A stretch of 64,000 nucleotides of DNA from Pseudoramibacter alactolyticus (GCF_050908235.1 NZ_CP194340.1), one strand, 5' to 3'. Shown: positions 45,714 to 55,291, counted from the stretch's first letter. The notes: a model not told the origin generated them from the letters alone. Numbers and translations: made by a program.

Positions 45714-47455
45714 TTTACTGCCTCCCCATTGCCCGACATTTCCCACATTTTTCTGTATTCAGGAACGTTGTTCAGCAGTTCCTTGTGCGTACCCCGGGCG
45801 ATTACACAGCCCTTATCAATCACCGCGATTTGATCCGCATGAACGATAGTATTAAGCCGATGGGCAACAACGATAAGCGTTTTCCCTTTTGTGGAAACAG
45901 ACATGGCCTGCTGTATGGCAGCTTCATTTTCGGGGTCGGCGCTTGAGGTGGCTTCGTCCATAATCATAATGGGCGCATTCTTGACCATGGCCCTGATGAT
46001 GGCTATTCTCTGACGTTCACCGCCCGACAGCATCTCTCCTGCCATTCCCGCCTGGGTCTGATACCCCTCCGGCAGCGCCCGTATGAAATCATCGCAGCCC
46101 GCAGCCTTTGCGGCTTCAATGATCTCTTCATCGGTCGCATCTCTTCTGCCCACACGAATATTTTCCATAATCGAAGTGTTGTAGAGAAATGTTTCCTGAT
46201 CCACATAGGCGATGAGCTTATTGAGTTCATCCTGGGCGTATTCATTGATGTCCCTGCCGCCGATATCGATCCGGCCGGCCTGCTTGTCCCAGTATCCCAC
46301 CATCAGCTTTGCGATCGTGGATTTACCGCTTCCCGAAGCGCCGACCAGGGCAAGCATGGTACCCGATTGCACATGAAACGAAACATCGTTTAACGCCGCG
46401 GGGCTCTCTTCCGAGTAGGAAAAGCTCACGTGCTCGAGCCTGATATCGGGAGCCCCCGATATTTTTTCACCCCCTCTGACAAGTTCCTTACTGTCAAGTA
46501 TTTCGCGGATCTCCTGCGCTACCGTTCCCATCGACGCGAAGGAATCCATATAGCTCACGGCCTTGTAAACAGGAGAAAACACGCCCAGCGCAAGCAGTAT
46601 AAGCAGAAACAGCGAGGAAAGTTCAAGGCTGCCGTCGCTGACAAAGAGAAAACCCGAGACAAGTACGGGAAAGACCGAAAAAGGCGCTACAGAAAGCGTT
46701 AAAGTTGAATAAAGCAGCGTATCCTTCTGCCAGCTCAGGCTGTTTTTCCTATGCTCGATAACAGCGTCTTCCAATCTGCGGAAAGACGACGCTGTTCGGT
46801 TGAAGTTCTTGATCACTTCAATGCCGCCCACATACTCGACAATGGCCTGATTCATATTTTTTTCAGCGTTCGTGTAGCTTTTGAAACGTTCCTCATAATC
46901 CTTCATCATTCCGCCTGAAAGCGCGAGTCCGAGAGCGAACCAGATCAGCATACAAAGCGTGACCCGCCAGTCAATGACGAAAGACCAGATGATCATCGCC
47001 GCCGGTATGAGGATATTGGCCGTCATCTCGGGGAGCAGATGCGCAAGAGTCTTCTCCACTGATTCAACACGGTCTACCAGCGTCGTCTTCAGACGGCCTG
47101 TGCCGTTTTCTTCAAAGTAACCCAAAGGGAGCTTCAACATTTTATCGCTCAGTGCAAACCGAATATCTTTCAGGGTCTTAAAAGCCGCACCGTGCGATAC
47201 CCATGTGGATACGTTGATCAATATGCCGTAAAGTATTTTGAGAATCGCAGCGGCCATCACCATCGCGATTACGTTCGACAGCTCTTTCTCCCCGGCAAAA
47301 ATTTCGCCAGCAATCTTGCCCACCGTCGCATAGGACAGCATGTTGCAGAGAACGCCCGTCATGCTGATGATCACGGACATGGCATACCCCGTTCTGTACG
47401 GTACGATAAACTCCTTTAGATCACTAAAAAATGAACCTGATTTCTTTTGATTCAT
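45710..47455 (-). CDS. ABC half-transporter, permease-ATPase fusion (YbtP/Q-like partner)
   Basis: A 581-residue permease-ATPase fusion: six helices, then Walker A LVGASGSGKST, Q-loop YVDQETFLY, signature LSGGERQRIA, Walker B IMIMDEATSSAD, H-loop VAHRL. Sequence outside the motifs differs clearly from the downstream paralogue, which fits a heterodimer. In the yersiniabactin system such proteins import the metal complex; in many other systems they export. Direction here is not settled by sequence. Spacing to the MptS-like gene is 21 bases. Confidence 0.88.
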   Translation of the reverse strand: MNQKKSGSFFSDLKEFIVPYRTGYAMSVIISMTGVLCNMLSYATVGKIAGEIFAGEKELSNVIAMVMAAAILKILYGILINVSTWVSHGAAFKTLKDIRFALSDKMLKLPLGYFEENGTGRLKTTLVDRVESVEKTLAHLLPEMTANILIPAAMIIWSFVIDWRVTLCMLIWFALGLALSGGMMKDYEERFKSYTNAEKNMNQAIVEYVGGIEVIKNFNRTASSFRRLEDAVIEHRKNSLSWQKDTLLYSTLTLSVAPFSVFPVLVSGFLFVSDGSLELSSLFLLILLALGVFSPVYKAVSYMDSFASMGTVAQEIREILDSKELVRGGEKISGAPDIRLEHVSFSYSEESPAALNDVSFHVQSGTMLALVGASGSGKSTIAKLMVGYWDKQAGRIDIGGRDINEYAQDELNKLIAYVDQETFLYNTSIMENIRVGRRDATDEEIIEAAKAAGCDDFIRALPEGYQTQAGMAGEMLSGGERQRIAIIRAMVKNAPIMIMDEATSSADPENEAAIQQAMSVSTKGKTLIVVAHRLNTIVHADQIAVIDKGCVIARGTHKELLNNVPEYRKMWEMSGNGEAVK

Positions 47456-47476
47456 AGGGTATACAGCCTCCGTTTG

Positions 47477-48058
47477 TTATCTGTTTACGACGTGTTTTTT
47501 CATCATTTTGCTTCCAATGAAAGCGCCGAGAAGTACGGCCGCACCCGTTGCCGCAAGGATCAGCGCAATCGGAGCGCCTGCGAGCATCTGACTGGCCTTT
47601 TCATAAAGCGCAATATCCGCGCCTGTTTTCGCAATCATTTCTTTCGTAGACTCGAAAGCGATGGCATAGGGGTAAACCGTGCTGGTGAAAGCATTGATCA
47701 CCTGCATGATCACGTAGATAATGCCAAGGGTTTTCATTTTTCCATAGCCTGTTTTAGCCAGCAGCACCTCGCCGATGATGCCTGCAGCAATCGATCCCAA
47801 GGCATAGATAAGATTCATCCCCGCGACACCCGAAATGATCGCATAAAGAAGGATCGCGCCTTTTTTGGGGACTTTAATCCCGATCATCATAAAGAATATT
47901 CCCTGAACAAGCGAAACAAAAACGGAAAAAAGCAGGATAAACACAGGAATTACATATAGGAAACTAAACGCAAAAAAGATCACCGCGCTGCACAGCGATA
48001 ACAGGGTAACCGTTATGATGTCTCTGACTTTCATGTTGCCGATTTTTGAATTTTCCAT
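47477..48058 (-). CDS. MptS/Trep_Strep family ECF-type membrane component
   Basis: A 193-residue, very hydrophobic protein with five or six helices, opening with a short charged segment (KIGNMKVRDIITVTLLSL) and ending with ATGAAVLLGAFIGSKMMKKH. This matches the Trep_Strep family of substrate-binding (S) components seen next to CbiO/CbiQ-type modules in Firmicutes, where they import vitamins, metals or siderophores. ATG 48058 is chosen over the ATG six bases upstream because AGGAGA needs the longer spacing. Its partner ATPase/T protein is encoded directly before it. Confidence 0.8.
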   Translation of the reverse strand: MENSKIGNMKVRDIITVTLLSLCSAVIFFAFSFLYVIPVFILLFSVFVSLVQGIFFMMIGIKVPKKGAILLYAIISGVAGMNLIYALGSIAAGIIGEVLLAKTGYGKMKTLGIIYVIMQVINAFTSTVYPYAIAFESTKEMIAKTGADIALYEKASQMLAGAPIALILAATGAAVLLGAFIGSKMMKKHVVNR

Positions 48059-48071
48059 AATCATTTCTCCT

Positions 48072-50260
48072 TTATTTTATAATTTGATAAACCGCCATAA
48101 GAACAGGAAGAATTATGATAAGAACGTAATCCCGGGCTGTCATTTTGCAGTCTATATACGAATGTTTTCTGCATTCCAGCGATATTCCCCTCGTTCCCGC
48201 AGAAGCCGATAAAAACTCTGCTATTCTGATAACTCTGAACATCATCGGAACCACCAACATCTCCACGTAAGCTGGGATCCTTTTTATTTTGTCCGAAGGC
48301 TTCGGGAAAAAACTCCGAGTCCTCAACGCCTGCATGGCTATCTTCATATCATTCCGGATCACCGGAAAGAACCGGAAGATCACCGACAGGATCAGAATCG
48401 CTTTCTCCGATACCCGCATTTTTCTCATGGCAGCAATCAGTTTTGATGCGCCGTCCCCCGCAAACAACATATCAATTGCCATCCCCACAGGGATGAAGCG
48501 CAGAAAAAAATTAGAGATGATATTAAGCAGAAGCGCCTTTGTGATCCACGGAACCGCTGCCAAGAGAATAAAGACCGGAACATACGTCACAATCTGCCTG
48601 AACTGCCGGTTCACCAACGCAAGAATCAGCAGACCGGTCGTGATCGCCCCATGAATGAGCGTGTTCCCCGCAAAGCAAAACACCAGGGAAACGATCAAAT
48701 AGGCAAGATAAACGCGTATATCCGTAAAAACCCTTGCGGCCTGTTTCGCAACTTTTCTCACGTTATCTCCAAGACTGAAAGAACGCTTCATATAGTCCCG
48801 CAGACGGGCGAATGCGCCGTCGCCGCCAAGGACAAAGCGATGGTTTATTTCCCCTTCCCGGATAGATATACAGTCCGTGCACACCCTGGCGATCAATTCT
48901 ATATCGTGGGTGATTATGAAGATCATCCTCGTCTTCGCCATTTCCTTTATCAACGCGGCGCAGGCCTTTAAGCTCCGGCGATCCATCCCCGCCGTAGGCT
49001 CGTCCAGCACGACGATCTTTTTTCGGGAAAAATACGCCAGTATCAGCGTCAGTTTTTGCATCTGGCCGCCGGAGAGGGAAAAAGGATGTCGGTTTCTGCA
49101 CGCCCACAGATTCATTTTTTTCAGGATCTGCTCTACCTGCAGCTCCATAGACGCATCATTCTTCCATACGTTCTTTATTTCATTCATGACAGAATTCGAG
49201 AAAAACTGAAACTCCGATTCCTGCATGACCAACATTGACTTTTCTGTCATCTCCTGTTGTTTTATCGGCACGCCGTTAAAGGAATATTCCCCTTTCCCGG
49301 CTTTCAGCAGTCCGCTGATGCACTTGCCGAAAGTTGTTTTTCCGCTTCCGTTAGCGCCGATCACCCCGGTGACGCTGCCTGTACGGCATTTATATGAAAC
49401 ATCGGACAATATAGCGTTATCGGAATCGTATCCAAAGGACAATCCTCTGATTTCAAAAACATCTTCAACTGTATGGTCTTGATTTTGTTGTGATCTTTGG
49501 GGAAGGATGTCATCGAGATCCGTGCTTCTCAGGCCAAGTTCATCCAGTTCTTTTTCTGAGAGCCTGCCGAATTCCGCCGCACTATACTTGCGGCGTATTT
49601 CTCCGTTTTTCATATACCAGTATTCATCCGTCAGATCTTTCAGAAAATAGAGTCTGTGTTCGCTGATCACAAGGGTCTTTCCTGTTTCCTTGATGTCCAT
49701 CAGTAGCCGGGAAAGCCGCTTAATTGCAGCGGTGTCAAGATTCGCCGTCGGTTCGTCAAGCAGAATCGTATCCGTATCCATAACCATCGCCGAGAGAATG
49801 GCAATCAGCTGTCTTTCTCCGCTCGAAAGCATGAAAACAGAACAGCCTCGCAGTTTTTCAAGACCGAATCTTCTGAAAACTTCATCTGTCTTTCGAACAA
49901 TCTCAGCATGAGACAAGCCGGTGTTTTCCAATCCGAAAGCTACCTCTGTCGTGCTGTTCACCGTAAAGAACTGACTTCTCGGATCCTGAAATACCGAAGA
50001 CACCTTTTTGCTCACCTCACCGATGGAACACTTTGAAATATCTTCCCCGCCAACCCAGACAACACCTGTAAGCTTGCCCTCATAAAATTCCGGAACCAGG
50101 TGAATGATGCATCTGAGCAAGGTTGATTTCCCACAGCCGCTCTCGCCACAGAAGCATGTACATCTGCCTTTTTTATATTTCCGTCAACGCCGTTCAACGT
50201 GTTTTTTTCGTCATTTGAATATTTAAAACCTATGTTGAACTCCACTGAATTTTCATCCAT
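48072..50260 (-). CDS. ECF transporter ATPase-ATPase-T-component fusion (one frameshift)
   Basis: About 729 residues once a one-base loss in an A6 run (50169-50174) is repaired. From ATG 50260 (MDENSVEF, AGGAAAGG upstream) the first ATPase begins; past the lesion comes Walker A GESGCGKSTLL, then LSSGERQLIAI and ILLDEPTANLD. The second ATPase has IGANGSGKTTFGKC, LSGGQMQKL and VVLDEPTAGMD. From about residue 480 follow five or six helices with the CbiQ-type T-component motif near ALRTRSFF and ASAGTRGIS. It is the energy-coupling module for the MptS-like protein. As read, the first ATPase lacks its Walker A, so the lesion would disable it. Confidence 0.85.
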
Positions 50261-50279
50261 TATCGCCTTTCCTCTGATA

Positions 50280-50293
50280 TTAGGTATATCTAA
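50280..50293. promoter_or_regulatory. Possible DtxR-family operator in the NRPS operon leader
   Basis: TTAGGTATATCTAA, an inverted repeat with one mismatch, 20 bases upstream of the first ATG of the operon. Its TTAG...CTAA ends resemble binding sites of DtxR/IdeR-like metal repressors, which control equibactin-type loci. No such regulator gene is in the window. Confidence 0.4.
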
Positions 50294-50336
50294 TTTATGT
50301 TTTAAAAAAAAGAAGGGCCGACATTCCCTTATATAT

Positions 50337-50371
50337 TTTTTAACATTTGAACTGCAAAATGTCAATGTCAA
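50337..50371 (-). promoter_or_regulatory. Candidate promoter of the NRPS operon
   Basis: Two adjacent TTGACA hexamers are read on the minus strand at 50371-50360. From the second, 17 bases lead to TAAAAA (50342-50337), a weak -10. It lies 77 bases upstream of the ATG 50260 and inside a short reading frame with a strong ribosome site. Confidence 0.4.
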
Positions 50372-50408
50372 CCACAGACCTGAAATGTTCAAAGACCGTG
50401 TTTCTCAT
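50340..50408 (-). CDS. Short leader reading frame, 22 codons
   Basis: ATG 50408 is preceded by AGGAGGGG at ideal distance and encodes MRNTVFEHFRSVVDIDILQF followed by Lys-Cys and TAA. There are no repeated regulatory codons. It could be a leader peptide or the remaining 5' end of a lost gene. Just upstream, AAAATGAT (50421-50428) and ATCATTTT (50442-50449) are inverted repeats that may form a hairpin. Only the ribosome site supports it as coding. Confidence 0.3.
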   Translation of the reverse strand: MRNTVFEHFRSVVDIDILQFKC

Positions 50409-50537
50409 AACGCCCCTCCTAAAATGATCTTTTGGCAAATAATCATTTTGGAAGATTCTCCCTACCACCTATCTTTTACCGCACCCTATTTCTTTAAGAT
50501 CGCTGGAGCCCGCATTTAACGCATCGTTTTCTTCATA

Positions 50538-50572
50538 CAAAAAACACCGGCATCAAAATGTCGGTGTTTTTA
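50538..50572. terminator. Terminator after thiC
   Basis: AAAACACCG and CGGTGTTTT form a stem around an 11-base loop with A-rich and T-rich sides, so it works in both directions. It lies 18 bases past the thiC stop. Confidence 0.85.
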
Positions 50573-50589
50573 CGGATCGGTCACGGGCA

Positions 50590-51903
50590 TTACAAAATAT
50601 CGATGATCTCCCCGGAAAGGGCTTTGTTCATGCTGCGCACGGCACAGAATTTACCGCACATGCTGCAGGCCTCGCTGTGATCGTCCTCCGGCGCGCGGCT
50701 GTCGCGAATGGCCCGGGCCGTTTCGGGATCCAGGGCCTCAGCAAACTGTGCCTCCCAATCTAGAGCCCGTCTGGCATCTCCCATGCGGTCATCCTGATCG
50801 CGGGCGCCGGGCACGCCCTTGGCAATGTCCGCCGCGTGAGCCGCGATGCGGCTGGCAATAATGCCCTGGCGCACATCCTCCCGATTGGGCAGCGCCAAAT
50901 GCTCCGCCGGCGTCACATAACACAGAAACGCCGCGCCGTTCATGGCGGCTGCCGCGCCGCCGATGGCCGCCGTAATGTGATCGTATCCCGGAGCAATATC
51001 CGTCACCAGAGGCCCAAGCACGTAAAAAGGTGCCCCCAGGCAAAGCGTCTGCTGAATTTGCATATTGGCCGCCACCTGGTTCAGCGGCACGTGGCCCGGC
51101 CCTTCCACCATCACCTGCACATCCTTGGCCCAGGCGCGGCGCGTCAGCTCGCCCAAGCGCACCAGTTCGTCAATCTGACAGATATCGGAAGCGTCCGCCA
51201 GACACCCCGGCCGGCACGCATCTCCGAGACTCACCGTCACATCGTGTTCCCGGCAGATGTCCAAAATTTCGTCGTAATATTCGTAAAAGGGATTTTCTTC
51301 ACCGGTCATGCTCATCCAGGCAAACACCAGGCTGCCGCCCCGGCTGACGATGTTCATCTTGCGGGCGTTGCCCTTGATCTGCGCGATGGTATTGCGGGTG
51401 ATGCCGCAGTGCAACGTCACAAAATCCACGCCGTCCTCCGCGTGCAGGCGCACCACGTCGATAAAATCCCGGGCCGTGAGCGTGCCGAGATCACGCTGAT
51501 AATGAATCACCGCGTCATAAACCGGCACGGTGCCGATCATCGCCGGACATTCCGTGCAGAGCTTGCGCCGGAAAGGCTGGGTATTTCCGTGACTCGACAG
51601 ATCCATAATGGCATGGGTCCCAAGATTCACCGCATCCATCACCTTGTCCATCTCTGCGTCATAATCCGCCACGTCGCGGCTGACGCCCAGATTCACGTTG
51701 ATCTTAGTGGTCAGCATGCTGCCGATGCCATTGGGATCAAGCCCCCGGTGACCTGGATTGGCCGGGATTACCACTTTGCCTGCCGCCATCAGCGCCAAAA
51801 GTTCCTCGACCGTGCGCTTTTCTTTTTGAGCCACGGCCTCAAGCTCCGGCGTCACCACGCCGAGCCGCGCCGCTTCCATTTGTGTGTGATACATTTTTGC
51901 CAT
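50590..51903 (-). CDS. thiC: Phosphomethylpyrimidine synthase ThiC
   Basis: A 437-residue radical-SAM enzyme that converts aminoimidazole ribotide to hydroxymethylpyrimidine phosphate for thiamine. Seen are VVIPANPGHRGLDPNGIG, GDACRPGC, VMVEGPGHVP and the C-terminal cluster motif CSMCGKFC (C-x-x-C-x-x-x-x-C). Length is that of the short Firmicutes form lacking the N-terminal plant/proteobacterial extension. The open frame reaches back into the riboswitch, but AGGAGG seven bases before ATG 51903 fixes the start. Controlled by the TPP riboswitch upstream. Confidence 0.97.
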   Translation of the reverse strand: MAKMYHTQMEAARLGVVTPELEAVAQKEKRTVEELLALMAAGKVVIPANPGHRGLDPNGIGSMLTTKINVNLGVSRDVADYDAEMDKVMDAVNLGTHAIMDLSSHGNTQPFRRKLCTECPAMIGTVPVYDAVIHYQRDLGTLTARDFIDVVRLHAEDGVDFVTLHCGITRNTIAQIKGNARKMNIVSRGGSLVFAWMSMTGEENPFYEYYDEILDICREHDVTVSLGDACRPGCLADASDICQIDELVRLGELTRRAWAKDVQVMVEGPGHVPLNQVAANMQIQQTLCLGAPFYVLGPLVTDIAPGYDHITAAIGGAAAAMNGAAFLCYVTPAEHLALPNREDVRQGIIASRIAAHAADIAKGVPGARDQDDRMGDARRALDWEAQFAEALDPETARAIRDSRAPEDDHSEACSMCGKFCAVRSMNKALSGEIIDIL

Positions 51904-52079
51904 GATTGCCTCCTGCTTCTCGTGCTTAACCGTTAACGATTGAAGGCCCCGGAAGCAGCGGCCGGGAGCGATCCCCCGCAGATTGCGTTTCCGGCGCCTG
52001 GCCGAGATCCGGCCTGCCGCGCGCGCTGCGCACGGTTTTTTGCGGCCAAAAGTGGTGCCCCCGGTTGACCGCGCACAGC

Positions 52080-52202
52080 AAAAAAGGATACACCTGAACA
52101 GGCATATCCTCAAAGTTCCACGATGGTCCCTCCGTTGGCATTATCCAAATCAGGTGTATGGGTCGAAGCGAATGCTTCCTCTCAGCCGTTGCCAGCTCCC
52201 CT
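52080..52202 (-). promoter_or_regulatory. TPP riboswitch with terminator, controlling thiC
   Basis: Minus-strand reading gives the THI-box core: GGGGAGC, GGCTGAGAGG (near 52180), CGACCC, ACCTGAT, GGATAATGCC and GGAGGGACC (aptamer about 52122-52202). Twelve bases on, a 12-bp stem (52085-52096 with 52099-52110) followed by TTTTTT is an intrinsic terminator. Binding of thiamine diphosphate should therefore stop transcription before thiC. Confidence 0.95.
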
Positions 52203-52223
52203 TTTTCTGTATTTACCGATTTT

Positions 52224-52252
52224 ATTGTAACCCTTCTAATCCCGGATATCAA
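52224..52252 (-). promoter_or_regulatory. Promoter of thiC
   Basis: On the minus strand TTGATA (52252-52247), a 17-base spacer and TACAAT (52229-52224), about 20 bases before the riboswitch. The -35 box abuts the 3' end of the upstream permease gene. Confidence 0.8.
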
Positions 52253-52255
52253 GCC

Positions 52256-54544
52256 TCAATCCATATTTTTAAGCGCGGTATCCATCGGAATTTTGCGGAT
52301 ACGCCTGAAATCGAGCACGGTCACGGCGGCATAGCCCGCAAAAACAGCGATGAACATTTTAATTTGCGCGCTCGACGGCATATAAAAACTGAACCAGCCA
52401 TCCATCGTGTTGATATAAGCCACCCAGATCAGCCGGATCAAAAATCCGGCAACCAAAAGACCGATCAGCTCTGCCAGCACGATGACCCAGGTCGTCGCAA
52501 TCAGATACAAAGCGGCAATTTCCCGATCCTTATAGCCTAAGATCTTAACCATGGAGATGGCACTGGTGTTGCGCTCAATAATAAGCTTGGTCAGCAGATA
52601 AATGAGCAGCGCCGCAGCCACGACGCAGGCGTATTGGAAATAGAGCATATAATTGCCCATGGAGTGATTGAGCTGACGACTGATTTTCGTCACGCCGCCG
52701 CGGTCAATGGTCGTCGCAATAAGGCGGCTGTCGATGTCTTTAACCTTTCGATTGGAAAAGTAGCCGTTAAAATGGTTCGTGTCGTAACCGAAAACGGTGT
52801 TAAAGCGCCGGTTCGGCATGAAGACCGCCATGGTGCTCCCGCCCTTGGTAAAGCCCGCAACCTTAAAATGGTAGCGCTTGTGCTCATATTTTGCCGAAAG
52901 CGTCACGCGATCGCCCTTGCGATAGCCGAACTTTTTCCGAAAGCCTTCGGACAGATAGACCTCGCGGCCCTTCAGGCGGCCGATCGCAGAGACATAATGC
53001 GAATGGGGAGCGATGCCGTACGCCGTGATCGTTTCCCCCTTGCGCACGCCGGACACCGTCTCCAATTCCGTCATCGAGAAAACTTCCGCCCCTTTGGTTG
53101 CCGTCAGCACCGGCGCTTTTAAAATCGTCTGGTAATCGGCGATCATCGTCCCGGGGGCCTCCTGCTGATAATGCCTCAGCGTCGAGGGAAAGCCCGTCGC
53201 AAGATACAGGAGCAGCATCACAAAGGTAATGCCCAAAACAAGCACCAGATAGCCTGGCAGGTTCTGCAAAATGATGCGCAGCCGAAAGCGGCGGATAAAC
53301 CGAATGCGCGGCAGCCGTATGGCGCGTTTTTTCTGTTTTCGGGTCAGATCGCCGCGGAGAAAAGCCAGAGGGGAAAAGCTGAGCTTCTGTGCCAGCACCG
53401 CCACGTTGATGAGCATCATCAAAATAATGGGCACCACCGTCGTCATCACGAAAGCGTCGCTGCTGATGAGCGGCACAAAGGTCGGCAGGCTGTAACTATT
53501 GTAATACATCCCTTCGATAACGCCCTTGAGCACCGTGTAGCCCAACGCGTTACCGACCGCCGCCGCCGCCAGGGTGACGATCAGCGGCATGGTCAGGTAA
53601 TGGCGCAATAGCTCTCCCCGGCTATAGCCCGAGGCGCGCAGGGTGCCGATGGCCGCCGATTCCTTGGTTACCGTATTGCTGATGGTCACCGCGAAGATAA
53701 ACGCCAGCACCACCACCAGGATATCGAGCATGATGCCGGCCATCGTCCGGTCGCTGCCCATGTCGTCGATGGTAAAATTGATCGCCTGGTTTAAATAACG
53801 GGGCACAAAATCCGTCAGACGGTTCCCCGAAAGTGCCGCTTCCTTAGCGATGGTATTCATCAGCTTGTCGGCGCGCACTTTTTCCTTGTTATCGTTTTTC
53901 GGCGCGCCGCGGTAAATCCAGGCATAATTATAGTGCGTGCTCTGGGGCAGGGCGTCAAAGGTTTCGGCCGTGACCACGGCCACGTCAAAATTGATGGCGT
54001 CGAACATCGGATCCGTGTTGTTTTCAAAGAGCGCGGAATAATCGCTGTGGGCCACCAGTCCGGTGACCTTCATCTTTCTGCCGCCGATTCGGATGCGATC
54101 CCCCACGGCAATGCCGTTGTTATTTGCGTGCATTCGGTCGATGGCAATTTCGTCGGTTTTTTTGGGCAGACGGCCGGCCATCACATCGGCCTTATTCACC
54201 TGACGCCGGACCGCATAAACGCGCACGCGGCCCTGGCGACGTCCGTTTTTCTCGCTGAGCATTTTATAAAAATCAGGATAGAGCCTGATCCTCTGATTTC
54301 GCAAGGTTGAAAGCAAGCCGCCATCCGCCGCGTGATCGAGCGCGAAGTGTCCGCTCTCGATGCGATAACGCGAAAAGCTTTCTTTCGATGTCTTGAGCAT
54401 GCTCCCATTGGCCACATACACCCCCGAGACGAAACCGATGGTGATCACCAGAAAGGCGAAAATCACAAAATATTTTCCAAAATCCGTTTTCAGCTCTCGA
54501 AGCAGCCGTTTGCGCAGAGGGTTCGAAATGGTACGTTTTCTCAT
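52256..54544 (-). CDS. FtsX-type ABC transporter permease
   Basis: A 762-residue permease with two FtsX-like units. A helix at residues 23-45 is followed by a large extracytoplasmic MacB-like domain (to about 255). Helices with VTKESAAIGTLRASGYSRGELLRHY follow, here split as TKESAAIGTLRASGYSR and RHYLTMPLIV. A second helix and outer domain (about 430-630) and three C-terminal helices (MVKILGYKDREIAALYL) complete it. Such permeases work with LolD-like ATPases in envelope processes, often antimicrobial peptide resistance or lipoprotein/peptide handling. The partner ATPase is encoded four bases upstream. Confidence 0.88.
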   Translation of the reverse strand: MRKRTISNPLRKRLLRELKTDFGKYFVIFAFLVITIGFVSGVYVANGSMLKTSKESFSRYRIESGHFALDHAADGGLLSTLRNQRIRLYPDFYKMLSEKNGRRQGRVRVYAVRRQVNKADVMAGRLPKKTDEIAIDRMHANNNGIAVGDRIRIGGRKMKVTGLVAHSDYSALFENNTDPMFDAINFDVAVVTAETFDALPQSTHYNYAWIYRGAPKNDNKEKVRADKLMNTIAKEAALSGNRLTDFVPRYLNQAINFTIDDMGSDRTMAGIMLDILVVVLAFIFAVTISNTVTKESAAIGTLRASGYSRGELLRHYLTMPLIVTLAAAAVGNALGYTVLKGVIEGMYYNSYSLPTFVPLISSDAFVMTTVVPIILMMLINVAVLAQKLSFSPLAFLRGDLTRKQKKRAIRLPRIRFIRRFRLRIILQNLPGYLVLVLGITFVMLLLYLATGFPSTLRHYQQEAPGTMIADYQTILKAPVLTATKGAEVFSMTELETVSGVRKGETITAYGIAPHSHYVSAIGRLKGREVYLSEGFRKKFGYRKGDRVTLSAKYEHKRYHFKVAGFTKGGSTMAVFMPNRRFNTVFGYDTNHFNGYFSNRKVKDIDSRLIATTIDRGGVTKISRQLNHSMGNYMLYFQYACVVAAALLIYLLTKLIIERNTSAISMVKILGYKDREIAALYLIATTWVIVLAELIGLLVAGFLIRLIWVAYINTMDGWFSFYMPSSAQIKMFIAVFAGYAAVTVLDFRRIRKIPMDTALKNMD

Positions 54545-54548
54545 GGCA

Positions 54549-55256
54549 CTACCAGCTCAGATCGGCAGCGGCCACACGGCTGGCGTTGCGCGTATCTTTT
54601 CGAATCCGTCCGTCGAGCAGCGTCACCACGTGATCCGCCATATGCCGGATGGCTTCGTTGTGGGTCACCATGATGACCGTACTGCCAAAACGCCGATTCA
54701 CGTTCTCGATCAGACCCAAAATTTCCTTGGATGTTTTATAATCGAGGGCGCCCGTGGGCTCGTCGCAAAGCAAAATATCCGGATTTTTAACCACGGCCCG
54801 GCCGATGGCCGTGCGCTGCTGCTGTCCGCCGGAGAGCTGGCTCGGCAGCTTGTGCCGATGCTCGGTGAGGCCGAGGGTCTCAAGCAATGCTTCGAGGGGC
54901 AATGGATCATCGGCAAGATAAGCGCCGACCTCAATGTTTTCCTCCACATTCAAATTGGAGATCAAATTATACATTTGAAACACATAGCCCAGATGTCTGC
55001 GCCGATACTGCGTCAACGCCTTTTCGTTCATCGCGACGGTGCGCTCGCCGTCGATGCCCACAAAACCGCTGTCTGCCGTATCGATGCCGCCGATCACATT
55101 GAGCAGCGTCGATTTGCCGGAACCCGACGGTCCAAGCAGCACGCAAAATTCCCCCCGGGCCACCGAAAAATTCAAATCGTGGAGCACTTCGGTCCGCATA
55201 TCGCCTTCACCGAAGCTTTTACTCAAATGCGCGATATTCAAAAAATCCTTTTCCAT
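54549..55256 (-). CDS. LolD/MacB-type ABC transporter ATP-binding protein
   Basis: A 235-residue ATPase: Walker A LLGPSGSGKSTLLNVIGG, Q-loop YVFQMYNLI, signature LSGGQQQRTAIGRA, Walker B ILLCDEPTGALD, H-loop MVTHNEAI. The sequence type is that of ATPases serving FtsX-like permeases, matching the gene that follows. GGGAG lies upstream of the ATG. No two-component system is adjacent, unlike in bacitracin-type resistance modules. Confidence 0.9.
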   Translation of the reverse strand: MEKDFLNIAHLSKSFGEGDMRTEVLHDLNFSVARGEFCVLLGPSGSGKSTLLNVIGGIDTADSGFVGIDGERTVAMNEKALTQYRRRHLGYVFQMYNLISNLNVEENIEVGAYLADDPLPLEALLETLGLTEHRHKLPSQLSGGQQQRTAIGRAVVKNPDILLCDEPTGALDYKTSKEILGLIENVNRRFGSTVIMVTHNEAIRHMADHVVTLLDGRIRKDTRNASRVAAADLSW

Positions 55257-55291
55257 TTTCTGTCTCCCGTCTGTTAGCTTTATCTCACTTC

